Position numbers and translations under genes: made by a program | In this document: positions 1-7,504 of the stretch, piece after piece | Layout: every line of letters starts with the position of its first letter | How positions within the stretch are numbered: the first letter of the stretch is position 1 | Assembly: GCA_045534165.1 (NCBI GenBank) | Contig: JAZSJD010000012.1 | Span: 1 to 36,392, forward strand | Source: SIG575 sp045534165 | Lineage (GTDB): Bacteria > Bacillota > Clostridia > Oscillospirales > Acutalibacteraceae | Direction of reading: 5' to 3' | Length of the DNA: 36,392 nucleotides | Notes under the pieces: model-generated | Database searches by the model: none | What the model was told of the DNA's origin: nothing | The model's input: the letters and a program-made list of their open reading frames with translations, nothing else

Positions 1-27
1 AGGGTGAAAAAATGGCAAATATATGCA

Positions 28-66
28 AAAAGTGGGTGATATTCGATGTATCACCCACTTTTCAAT
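28..66 (+). terminator. Rho-independent terminator of an upstream gene
   Basis: A perfect 13-bp stem pairs positions 28-40 with 50-62 around a 9-base loop, and the right arm ends in a T-run. It most likely ends a plus-strand gene lying left of the window. A short open frame (1-39, ending in TGA) could be the tail of that gene but is too short to identify. Confidence 0.75.
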
Positions 67-111
67 TGCCGTTTTCTTGATTTCATTAATAACTTTTTAT
101 ATCAATAATAT

Positions 112-131
112 CCGCATATATGCTTATGCGG
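112..131. other. Small hairpin, function unknown
   Basis: A 7-bp inverted repeat (112-118 with 125-131, CCGCATA/TATGCGG) has a 6-base loop. It lies between two stronger stem-loops in the non-coding start of the window. No T-run follows it on either strand, so it is not called a terminator. Confidence 0.35.
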
Positions 132-144
132 GTTTATCGACTGT

Positions 145-183
145 CTGAAACACCACTTAACTTTTTGTTAAGTGGTGTTTCAG
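145..183 (-). terminator. Strong 17-bp hairpin just after the DUF4091 gene
   Basis: Positions 145-161 pair perfectly with 167-183 around a T5 loop. The hairpin begins one base after the stop codon of the minus-strand DUF4091 gene (stop at 185-187). The T-run after it on the minus strand is absent, so it may act more as a 3' end stabiliser or a weak terminator. The plus strand has a short TTTATAT after it. Confidence 0.55.
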
Positions 184-184
184 T

Positions 185-1816
185 TTATATGTGTTTTCTT
201 ATTTCGTTGTTAATTTCTTCTCGTTTTTCGATATGCCATTTTTCACTTCTCGGGTAATCTTTGAATGTCATATTGTATTTTTCACCATTGTTGTTTTCGA
301 TAAGTCCGATTGTTTTTTCTTTGCCGATAAGTTTTTCTAACCATTGCAAAGCTCTCATATCCTGGAAAGCTTCGTTCATAGCTTTCAATCTGATTGAGGT
401 CCAGGCTTTTCCGTCAGGAGCCGGATAAACAACGAAAGCATCACCGGCAGAAAAAGCACAGTCAGCATCAGTTTCAGCAAACGGGTCAACTTTTCTGATT
501 GACAGGCAGGTGAAATAAAAATTGTAACCCCAATGTAAAAAACCCTCAACACCATATTTATACATCTGCATACCGATAATTCTTGTTCTCTGTAAAGGCA
601 TTGAAAGGAATCTGTTTGAATAGTATTCATCAGTAGGGCCACAACAATAATATGTCCAGAGCTGAGGAACATTACCAACAAAATTTTCAATTGCGGCTTC
701 GCTTGGAACAGGTGTTGAAACATAACCTTTTTCGTAGTATTCGTATTCTGAAAGAGCATCAAGAACTTTAAATCTTTTACCGAAAAGATTATTTATAAGT
801 GCACTTACTTTGGCATAAACTTCTAAATCTTTTTCGCCGGGCTCATCTGAAACGTGGAAATAAGTATAATCTGCAATTTCATTTTCCTCAAGAACTTTTG
901 TTAATTCGGGAGCAAGAGCAGTTAAGAATTCTGTGTATTCTTCTCCTGTTGAATCGGTTTCCCAACCAAAAATCCGTTCAGCTTTTCCGTCAACTTCAGC
1001 TATGATTTTTGGTGCGTGAAGTGCACCCCATTGAGTGAAAAGATGTGACATTTCATAATATTTTACACCGCATCTTTTGCACATATCAATCCATTTTACA
1101 AGATTTGAAAAATCAAATTCATATTTGTTTTCTGTCTTTCTGACACCGACTAATTGTACTGTAAGTCGTTCGCTTCCTATTTTAGTGTCAAGCGGGGGAG
1201 TGAACAGAGGAGTGAGTATAAAATTGATGCCATGTTCAGTTGCAGTTTTTACAAAGTTTTCAACTATTTTCCAGAATTTATCGCTGAAAACAGGAACATT
1301 GTAATATGTTGCCAGACTGTCACAATGAAACCAGTTTGTATGAATAAGTGTCTGCTCAGGTAAATCTGCATCAATAATGTCAAGGATAATTTTTTCTGAA
1401 ACCAAAACCTCATCTTCTGATGAAATAACTTTAATGTCAATTGCATGTTCACCGGGAGTTAAATTTTCAGCTTCAAACCAGAAATTTATCCACACATTTT
1501 CAGGAATTCTGAAAGTTTCCCCCAAGTATGGTCTCAGAACATCAGGATAAAGACCGGGAGTTTTTCTCAAATAATAGTCATCAGTTTTTTTGTCGTGTGT
1601 TTTGATTGCGGGAACAGAACACACTCTGTATATGTTAAGATTTTCTGAAATTTCAAGGCGTGAATCATCTAAAAACCCATCACTTGAAAAAGCAAGTTGA
1701 AAAGCAGTTTTTTCATTTCTGAAAGCGGAAATCTTATTGATTTGTGTATAGTTATTCGGTTCTTCATCTGCAAAAACTTTTGCTAATGATGATAAAATAT
1801 AAGCTTTAATTGTCAT
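185..1816 (-). CDS. DUF4091 domain protein (glycoside hydrolase-like)
   Basis: This 543-residue protein has no signal peptide and is likely cytoplasmic. The C-terminal third carries the DUF4091 pattern: LHWGYNFY near residue 430, followed by DPFAETDADCAFSAGDAFVVYP and a helical R-L-K-A-M-N-E-A-F-Q-D-M-R-A-L segment. An acidic motif (HVSDEPGE) in the middle looks like a TIM-barrel active-site strand. DUF4091 proteins are thought to be glycosidase-like, but no reaction can be assigned here. The start is set by AAAGGAG upstream and a sigma-A promoter at 1836-1864. The gene is divergent from a GH13 gene, and a GH4 gene lies nearby, which supports a role in sugar use. Confidence 0.8.
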   Translation of the reverse strand: MTIKAYILSSLAKVFADEEPNNYTQINKISAFRNEKTAFQLAFSSDGFLDDSRLEISENLNIYRVCSVPAIKTHDKKTDDYYLRKTPGLYPDVLRPYLGETFRIPENVWINFWFEAENLTPGEHAIDIKVISSEDEVLVSEKIILDIIDADLPEQTLIHTNWFHCDSLATYYNVPVFSDKFWKIVENFVKTATEHGINFILTPLFTPPLDTKIGSERLTVQLVGVRKTENKYEFDFSNLVKWIDMCKRCGVKYYEMSHLFTQWGALHAPKIIAEVDGKAERIFGWETDSTGEEYTEFLTALAPELTKVLEENEIADYTYFHVSDEPGEKDLEVYAKVSALINNLFGKRFKVLDALSEYEYYEKGYVSTPVPSEAAIENFVGNVPQLWTYYCCGPTDEYYSNRFLSMPLQRTRIIGMQMYKYGVEGFLHWGYNFYFTCLSIRKVDPFAETDADCAFSAGDAFVVYPAPDGKAWTSIRLKAMNEAFQDMRALQWLEKLIGKEKTIGLIENNNGEKYNMTFKDYPRSEKWHIEKREEINNEIRKHI

Positions 1817-1835
1817 AAAATCACTCCTTTAGATA

Positions 1836-1864
1836 AATATAGCACATGCAAATTTTCATTTCAA
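1836..1864 (-). promoter_or_regulatory. Sigma-A promoter of the DUF4091 gene
   Basis: On the minus strand, -35 TTGAAA (1859-1864) and -10 TATATT (1836-1841) are separated by exactly 17 bp, with a TGC extended -10 just before the -10 box. The start codon is 20 bp downstream of the -10, so the leader is very short. Confidence 0.7.
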
Positions 1865-1940
1865 TATTTTTTATTAATTTAGGTTTATTTTGTCGGGTTT
1901 TTCAAAGAATATTTATTGATTAAGCAGAGGAGTAATTTAT

Positions 1941-3818
1941 ATGGAAAACTTAAATAAAGCACTGAAAATATTAACTGAAAACGAAAAAACACGTGAAGAA
2001 TATATAATTCCGTATTGTTGGAATTATGTAGGCGCAAAGTTTGAAAAATCAGATGAACAGGGTGAAATAATTGTAAATTCCAATGATTATTTCAAAAAAA
2101 CAATTGAATATATTTTATCCTTTAAAGGTGTGAAAAGTGATAAACCATTATCTTTTTATTCTTTGTTTGTAAGAAGTTTTTCAGCGTGGAATCACGGGAA
2201 AGGTCTGGAAAACGGAACATTTCTCAAAACGATCGCACTTCTTCCTTTGTTAAAAGAAATGGGATTTAACGGTATATATTTTTTACCTGTATTTGAGCTT
2301 TCAAGGGAGAATAAAAAAGGTGAACTTTCTTCACCCTATGCAATAAAAAATATAATGAAAATTGAAAATTCTCTTTGTGATGAGCATCTTCCCGCCATGT
2401 CAGCAGAAGAACAGTTTGCTGCTTTATGTGAAGCGTGTCATAAACTGCAGATAAAAGTTATACTTGATTTTGCCTTCAGAACAGCATCAAGAGACAGCAG
2501 TTTGTGCGAAACCCATCCTGATTGGTTTTATTGGGTAAAAAGTCATTCTCTTTTGAATTTTAAAGCACCTGATTGCAGTGAATTAGGTCATACAGTTGTG
2601 AACGAGAAGAACGTAAAACAGCTTTATAAATCTGAAAGTATGATTAATTTTGCTGAAAGTTTTTCATTTCCTCCTGATGAAAAAGCTATTGTTTTATTGC
2701 AGGATGATAACAGGAATTTCAAGGATATGTGCAGGGATAATCTGGGTATTTCAATTATGCCCGGTTTTGCTGACACAATAAACGACCCGCAACCACCCTG
2801 GACAGACGTTACTTTCCTGAAATATTATTTTGATAATACCGAAAACGTAAAGAAAAAGTTCGGTCCTGATTTTCCGCCTATGATAGCACAGGATGGAATA
2901 AAATGCAGTTTGTTTTCAGGGAAAGAACCTAATGTGCAGTTGTGGGAATATGTAAAACGCATAATCCCTTATTATATGGATGAATATTCTATTGACGGTG
3001 CAAGAATTGATATGGCACACGCTTTACCATCAGAACTTACAAGAGAAATAATTTCAGAAATCAAAAAGAAAGATAAAAAGTTTATTTTATGGTCAGAGGA
3101 ATTTAATAATTCATTGTCCGTTGATTTAAAGCAGGAAGGATACAACTTCTATACGGGTGGTATCTGGGATTTGTGGAAGCAGGAAAGTTACAACAGTATG
3201 AACTTTAATAAACGTCTTTATGAGTGTATTACGGGTGAAATTGAGGCGGTTTCTTGCACTGAAATGGCGGACACACCCAGAAGTATGCAAACGATGGGGC
3301 TTTTAAAGTCGGTTTCTGCAACTGTTGTTACTGCGCTTTTACCCAATACAGTTTATTTTATAAATAATGCTCAGGAGTTTGCGGAAAAGCAACCTATGAA
3401 TTTAGGTCTCGGCAACACAGAAGAGGGTAGGTTCGTTTTACCAAAAAAGCATCCTCTTTACGGTAAACTTGCATTTTTTGATAATTATTATTTTGATTGG
3501 AAAAACAGAAAGCATATGTATGATGCGATAAAACAGGCATTAAAATTGAGAAACAGATATGCTGATGTTTTGAAAGATATAAAAAATTATGATTTGAAGC
3601 AACTGAAATCAGCTTCAGAAATTACGGTAATATGTGGCTGGAACGGTAAAAAAGGATATCTGCTTTTGTTCAACAGGGGAACAGAAGAAATAAAAATGTA
3701 TGCAAAAAAATGTGTTCCCTCACAGGCAAGGTTAGGGGAGTGTATTTATGGTTGTGAAAACAAAGATGTGCTATATCCGAATTCAGTGATTGTTTATGAT
3801 TTGGAAAGTAAAAAATAA
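1941..3818 (+). CDS. GH13 alpha-amylase family protein
   Basis: This 625-residue cytoplasmic protein (no signal peptide) is an alpha-glucan-acting enzyme of the GH13 clan. Visible family marks are SFYSLFVRSFSAWN near residue 70, KEMGFNGIYFLPVFE (barrel strand), region I as LDFAFRTASRDS followed by HPDWFYWV, the nucleophile in DGARIDMAH (Asp357), and the acid/base in ILWSEEFNN (Glu386). The last conserved region reads FINNAQEF where the usual GH13 form has NHD, so the transition-state Asp is not obvious and substrate choice may be unusual. The region I style resembles GlgE/maltosyltransferase relatives more than classical amylases. GAGGAG precedes the ATG. I see no clear promoter in the 124-bp divergent gap. 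The neighbours are DUF4091 and GH4 genes. Confidence 0.8.
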   Translation: MENLNKALKILTENEKTREEYIIPYCWNYVGAKFEKSDEQGEIIVNSNDYFKKTIEYILSFKGVKSDKPLSFYSLFVRSFSAWNHGKGLENGTFLKTIALLPLLKEMGFNGIYFLPVFELSRENKKGELSSPYAIKNIMKIENSLCDEHLPAMSAEEQFAALCEACHKLQIKVILDFAFRTASRDSSLCETHPDWFYWVKSHSLLNFKAPDCSELGHTVVNEKNVKQLYKSESMINFAESFSFPPDEKAIVLLQDDNRNFKDMCRDNLGISIMPGFADTINDPQPPWTDVTFLKYYFDNTENVKKKFGPDFPPMIAQDGIKCSLFSGKEPNVQLWEYVKRIIPYYMDEYSIDGARIDMAHALPSELTREIISEIKKKDKKFILWSEEFNNSLSVDLKQEGYNFYTGGIWDLWKQESYNSMNFNKRLYECITGEIEAVSCTEMADTPRSMQTMGLLKSVSATVVTALLPNTVYFINNAQEFAEKQPMNLGLGNTEEGRFVLPKKHPLYGKLAFFDNYYFDWKNRKHMYDAIKQALKLRNRYADVLKDIKNYDLKQLKSASEITVICGWNGKKGYLLLFNRGTEEIKMYAKKCVPSQARLGECIYGCENKDVLYPNSVIVYDLESKK

Positions 3819-3840
3819 CTGACAAATTTTTCAAAATCCC

Positions 3841-3869
3841 TTGACGATTTGGTGAAAAAACTGTATATT
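3841..3869 (+). promoter_or_regulatory. Sigma-A promoter of the GH4 gene
   Basis: TTGACG (3841-3846), a 17-bp spacer, then TATATT (3864-3869). Transcription would start near 3876, leaving a leader of about 25 bases that contains GGAGGG. The -10 is flanked by a long-range inverted repeat, listed separately. Confidence 0.8.
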
Positions 3870-3886
3870 TTATATAACACCAAATC
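3846..3886. promoter_or_regulatory. Inverted repeat operator candidate around the GH4 -10 box
   Basis: GATTTGGTG at 3846-3854 is repeated in inverse as CACCAAATC at 3878-3886. The arms are perfect over 9 bp, with centres 32 bp apart (about three helical turns), one inside the -35/spacer and one just past the predicted start site. The left arm would not be transcribed, so this reads as a DNA operator rather than an RNA hairpin. Confidence 0.5.
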
Positions 3887-3901
3887 TTGGAGGGATTTAT
3901 T

Positions 3902-5239
3902 ATGAAAATTACTTTTATGGGTGCCGGCAGTACAGTTTTTGTACGAAATGTTATTGGTGACTGTATGTGCACACCTTCTTTACGCGATGCAGAATTTGCT
4001 CTTTACGACATTGACGGACAGAGACTTAAAGATTCTGAAATCATTTTAAATGCAATCAACGCAAACGTTAACGAAAACAGAGCAAAAATCACAACACATC
4101 TTGGCGTTGAAAACCGTAAAGAAGCTTTACGTGGTGCAAAATTTGTTGTTAATGCAATTCAGGTAGGTCTTTATGATCCTTGCACAATTACTGACTTTGA
4201 AATTCCCAAGAAATACGGTCTTCGTCAGACAATTGCTGATACGCTCGGTATAGGCGGTATTATGAGAGGTCTCAGAACAATTCCTGTTCTTGCTGATTTT
4301 GCAAGAGATATGGAAGAAGTTTGTCCTGATGCATGGTTCCTTAACTATACAAACCCCATGGCAATTCTTACAGGTTTTATGACAAGATATACAGGTGTTA
4401 AAACAATAGGTCTTTGCCATAGTGTTCAGACTTGTTCAAGAGACCTTCTTAATGGCGTTGGTATGGAAGATAAAATTGAAGGCAGATATGACCTTATTGC
4501 AGGTATCAACCATATGGCATGGCTTCTTGAAATTAAAGATAAAGACGGTAACGACCTTTATCCTGAAATTAAGAGAAGGGCAATCGAAAAGAACGATAAA
4601 GCTCTCCTCGGTGAAATTGAAAAACACGGTGATATGGTAAGATATGAGTATATCAGAAGACTTGGTTACTATTGCACAGAATCAAGTGAGCACAATTCTG
4701 AATACAATATGTTCTTCATCAAAGATAAATATCCTGAAATGATTGAAAAATACAATATTCCTCTTGATGAATATCCCAGACGTTGTATCAATCAGATTGC
4801 CGGTTGGGAAAAAGAACGTGACAATATTCTTGCTGATGGTAAAATTACTCACGAAAGGTCACACGAATATGCTTCATACATTATGGAGTCTATGGTTGTG
4901 AACAAACCATACAAAATCGGTGGTAATGTCTATAATGGTGGTCTTATCGAAAATCTCGATAAAGATGCTTGTGTAGAAGTTCCTTGTCTTATCGATGCAA
5001 GCGGTATTCATCCTTGCAGAATCGGCAAACTTCCCGTTCAGCTTGCAGCAATGAATATGACAAATATCAATCCTCAGCTTCTCACAATTGAAGCAGCAGT
5101 AACACAAAAGAGAGATGCGATTTATCAGGCAGCTATGCTTGACCCGCACACAGCATCAGAACTTAACATTGACGATATCGTTAAAATGGTTGATGAACTT
5201 ATTGAAGTTCACGGTGATTGGCTTCCGAAGTATCATTAA
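3902..5239 (+). CDS. GH4 alpha-galactosidase/alpha-glucosidase family (NAD- and Mn-dependent)
   Basis: This 445-residue cytoplasmic glycosidase belongs to family GH4, which cleaves glycosides by an NAD+-dependent redox-elimination mechanism needing a divalent metal. The N-terminal Rossmann motif MGAGSTVF binds NAD. NYTNPM (Asn148-Met153), the metal ligands in LCHSVQ (Cys172, His173) and GINHMAW (His204) are all present. CHSVQ is typical of the MelA/AglA type rather than 6-phospho-glycosidases, but the exact sugar cannot be read from sequence alone. The start at 3902 is chosen over an in-frame upstream codon because GGAGGG sits at the right distance and the Rossmann strand begins at once. It has its own promoter and is followed after 12 bp by a DUF6440 gene. 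Confidence 0.88.
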   Translation: MKITFMGAGSTVFVRNVIGDCMCTPSLRDAEFALYDIDGQRLKDSEIILNAINANVNENRAKITTHLGVENRKEALRGAKFVVNAIQVGLYDPCTITDFEIPKKYGLRQTIADTLGIGGIMRGLRTIPVLADFARDMEEVCPDAWFLNYTNPMAILTGFMTRYTGVKTIGLCHSVQTCSRDLLNGVGMEDKIEGRYDLIAGINHMAWLLEIKDKDGNDLYPEIKRRAIEKNDKALLGEIEKHGDMVRYEYIRRLGYYCTESSEHNSEYNMFFIKDKYPEMIEKYNIPLDEYPRRCINQIAGWEKERDNILADGKITHERSHEYASYIMESMVVNKPYKIGGNVYNGGLIENLDKDACVEVPCLIDASGIHPCRIGKLPVQLAAMNMTNINPQLLTIEAAVTQKRDAIYQAAMLDPHTASELNIDDIVKMVDELIEVHGDWLPKYH

Positions 5240-5251
5240 TCGGGGTGCGTA

Positions 5252-5437
5252 ATGGGAAAGAAAGATAACAGATTTGAAAAAATCTATACCCAGGGTGCCA
5301 TAGAAGCAATGGAAATATGGGTGGATAAAGAGACAGGCGTAAATTATATTTTTCATCAGAGTGGTTATGCAGGTGGTATGACACCACTTCTTGATAAAGA
5401 GGGAAAACCCGTAATTTCGCCGATAATAAACGATTAA
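5252..5437 (+). CDS. DUF6440 family small protein
   Basis: This 61-residue soluble protein has the DUF6440 pattern: a charged start, W-V-D-K-E-T-G-V-N-Y near the middle, then G-Y-A-G-G-M-T-P-L-L-D and a final K-P-V-I. Function is unknown for the family; such proteins occur singly in Firmicutes genomes and phages. The gene starts 12 bp after the GH4 stop with a GGGGTG ribosome binding site, so it is probably co-transcribed with it. Confidence 0.75.
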   Translation: MGKKDNRFEKIYTQGAIEAMEIWVDKETGVNYIFHQSGYAGGMTPLLDKEGKPVISPIIND

Positions 5438-5439
5438 AA

Positions 5440-5500
5440 AACGGCTCCCTTGTGTAAAGGGAGCTGTCATTTTTGTGAAAAATGACTGAGGGATTGTTAA
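5440..5500. repeat. Double-hairpin intergenic repeat (MITE/REP-like)
   Basis: There are two back-to-back hairpins: GCTCCCTT (5444-5451) with AAGGGAGC (5457-5464), then GTCATTTT (5466-5473) with AAAATGAC (5479-5486), followed by TGAGGGATTGTT. From memory, this arrangement (GGCTCCC...GGGAGCTGTC, hairpin, TGAGGG.TTGT) matches a dispersed element common in Oscillospirales genomes. Only one copy is in the window. The first hairpin plus following T-run could also end the GH4 transcript. Confidence 0.6.
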
Positions 5501-5555
5501 AAGTAGTAATTTTCGGTTGCTCATAAGGGATAAATCTGCAAAATTCAACTGACGG

Positions 5556-5600
5556 TTGAAAAATATCACTTAATATGTTATTGTATATCCGACATATCGG
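5556..5600 (+). promoter_or_regulatory. Promoter and dyad of the XRE/helical-repeat regulator
   Basis: TTGAAA (5556-5561), a 17-bp spacer, then TATTGT (5579-5584). A dyad CCGA-N4-TCGG (5589-5600) covers the expected start site, which fits autoregulation by the encoded XRE protein. TGTTAACA (5601-5608) is a further short palindrome just after it. Confidence 0.5.
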
Positions 5601-5631
5601 TGTTAACATCAATATGACAGGAGTGATATAT

Positions 5632-6411
5632 ATGAATCTCGGAAGTAAAATCAAAGAACTCAGAAAACAAAGGGGTATTACCCAGGAACAGCTGGCAAAT
5701 GCTGTGGGGATATCATTTCAGGCCGTTAGTAAATGGGAGAATAACATTGCTTTACCAGATATAACTCTTGCACCTGTGATTGCAAATTATTTCGGAGTTT
5801 CACTGGATGAACTTTTTGATTTCAGTCTTACTGAAGTGGAAAATGACATTGAAAAAATAGTTGACGAGGCTTACAAATTCAGAGAAAGCGACTATGAAAA
5901 AAGCCGTAAAATTCTTGAAGAAGGTCTTAGAAAATATCCTGAAAATGATATTATTCTCAACAATCTTCTTTATGTTATGCCTGACCCTGATGAAACAATT
6001 GAAATTGCATCAAAACTTGTGGAAAAAACACGGTTGGATGAAGTTAAATATGATGCTTTGCGTTTTCTTGCATATGCTTACAAGAAAAAAGACGACCTGA
6101 AAAGTGCCGAAGCAGCAATTGTGCAGATACCTGAAATTTATTTTACAAAACTCACTGAAATGGCATATCTTTTAGAGGGCGAACCTAAATTTAAAGCCGC
6201 CGAAAAACAGAAATGGATTTCTTTTGAAAATCTTATTCAGATGATGTGGAAAATCGCAGAATGTTACGAAGAAAAGGGAGAAATTCAAAAGGCAATTGAT
6301 GAATCGGAAAATGCACTGAAACTTATTCCGATTCTTGACCACCCTGATTTTGATATTTATACAGATTATTTTAACAAACAAATAAAGAGATTAAAAGAAA
6401 AGCAGAGTTGA
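5632..6411 (+). CDS. XRE-family regulator with helical repeat C-terminus
   Basis: This 259-residue protein begins with a Cro/C1-type helix-turn-helix (residues about 3-60: K-I-K-E-L-R-K-Q-R-G-I-T-Q-E-Q-L-A, then AVSKWEN and FGVSLDELFDF). The remaining 190 residues are helical, with TPR-like pairs such as YEKSRKILEEGLRKYP and EEKGEIQKAIDESENALKL. This architecture is common in Clostridia as a regulator of nearby or unlinked genes, and the ligand is unknown. The start at 5632 follows CAGGAGTG and gives the correct HTH beginning, so the longer frame from 5575 is not used. It stands alone and its stop overlaps the left arm of the terminator at 6401. Confidence 0.85.
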   Translation: MNLGSKIKELRKQRGITQEQLANAVGISFQAVSKWENNIALPDITLAPVIANYFGVSLDELFDFSLTEVENDIEKIVDEAYKFRESDYEKSRKILEEGLRKYPENDIILNNLLYVMPDPDETIEIASKLVEKTRLDEVKYDALRFLAYAYKKKDDLKSAEAAIVQIPEIYFTKLTEMAYLLEGEPKFKAAEKQKWISFENLIQMMWKIAECYEEKGEIQKAIDESENALKLIPILDHPDFDIYTDYFNKQIKRLKEKQS

Positions 6412-6434
6412 CGTGAAAATCAACTCTGCTTTTT
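6401..6434. terminator. Bidirectional terminator between the XRE gene and the inositol operon
   Basis: An 11-bp stem (AGCAGAGTTGA 6401-6411 with TCAACTCTGCT 6420-6430) is followed by TTTT on the plus strand and preceded by AAAA, so it can end both the XRE gene and the minus-strand inositol operon. The XRE stop codon lies inside the left arm. Confidence 0.85.
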
Positions 6435-6463
6435 GCATAGTAAAATAAAGTGTTATTTTTTGA

Positions 6464-7474
6464 TTAAAAAATTTCAGAAAGTTTAACAGGTCTGTGTTCT
6501 TCAACTGATTTTTTAGCTGCAAGACCGATTTTAACTGACTGCATACCTGCGTGGATACCAACAGGAACATCTTTGTCGTTCACAATAGCATCAACAAACT
6601 GTGCAACTTCATCTGTGAAAGACTGCATATATCTTTCAAGGAAGAAGAACAAGGGTTTTTCACCTGTTACACCGTTTGCATCAGAAACAACTGCTGAAGA
6701 AAGTGTATCGTTAGTTGTAGCAACCATGCCTTTTGAGCCGAAAACTTCAGCTCTCTGGTCATAACCATAAGCAGCTCTTCTTGAGTTGTCGATAACGCAA
6801 AGTGCACCGTTTGCCATTTTCATTGTGATAATTGCTGTGTCAACGTCGCCCTGTTCACCGATTGCGGGGTCAACAAGCACTGCAGACTGAACATAAACTT
6901 CTTCAACATCGCTGTTTACAAGGAAAGTTGCCATATCAAAATCGTGAATTGTCATATCAAGGAAGATACCACCTGAAACTTTGATGTATGCAGGGTTGGG
7001 TGGTTCAGGGTCACGGGATGTGATTTTAACAATGTGAGGATCGCCGATTCTGCCATCATCAACAGCCTTACGGATTGCTGCAAAGTTGTGGTCAAATCTT
7101 CTGTTGAAACCAACCTGGAATTTGAGATTTTTGCCCTGAAGAGCATCAGCAACAGCCTGAATTTTTTCAATTGAATGGTCAACGGGTTTTTCACAGAAAA
7201 CGTGTTTGCCTGCGTTGATTGCTTCAACAGAAATTATTGAATGTGTATCTGTTGATGAACAAACCATAACTGCATCAATTTCAGGGTCTGCAAGGATTTC
7301 TTTATAATCTTTTGTTATAACTTCAACACCCATACTTTTAACAAAAGCTTCTGTTTCTTCATTCATAAAGGGGTCTGCAATTGATTTTACAGTTGCGCCT
7401 TTTACGTGATATGTAATTGATTGAAGATGTACTTTACCGATACGGCCTGCGCCGATAATACCAATTTTAATCAT
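6464..7474 (-). CDS. iolG: Inositol 2-dehydrogenase
   Basis: This 336-residue Gfo/Idh/MocA oxidoreductase oxidises myo-inositol to 2-keto-myo-inositol with NAD+, the first catabolic step. GIIGAGRIGKVH at residues 5-16 is the NAD-binding loop. CEKP (94-97) holds the conserved Lys, and GGIFLDMTIHDFD (168-180) gives the catalytic Asp173/His177 pair. The length is typical for IolG. The start at 7474 is chosen because AAAGGA lies about 10 bases upstream; a TTG six codons earlier would overlap that site. It is the last gene of the iol operon, 30 bp after mmsA, and is followed by the terminator at 6401-6434. Family members also act on other polyols, but the operon makes inositol the best call. Confidence 0.9.
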   Translation of the reverse strand: MIKIGIIGAGRIGKVHLQSITYHVKGATVKSIADPFMNEETEAFVKSMGVEVITKDYKEILADPEIDAVMVCSSTDTHSIISVEAINAGKHVFCEKPVDHSIEKIQAVADALQGKNLKFQVGFNRRFDHNFAAIRKAVDDGRIGDPHIVKITSRDPEPPNPAYIKVSGGIFLDMTIHDFDMATFLVNSDVEEVYVQSAVLVDPAIGEQGDVDTAIITMKMANGALCVIDNSRRAAYGYDQRAEVFGSKGMVATTNDTLSSAVVSDANGVTGEKPLFFFLERYMQSFTDEVAQFVDAIVNDKDVPVGIHAGMQSVKIGLAAKKSVEEHRPVKLSEIF

Positions 7475-7504
7475 TTTCAAAATTCCTTTCAAATATATTT
7501 TTGT

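Noticed and set aside
1..39. 3' end of a protein gene
   Set aside because: Thirteen codons ending in TGA before a terminator could be a gene tail, but nothing identifies it.
145..183. CRISPR repeat or attachment site
   Set aside because: It is a single 17-bp hairpin with no repeated copies or spacers and sits one base from a stop codon.
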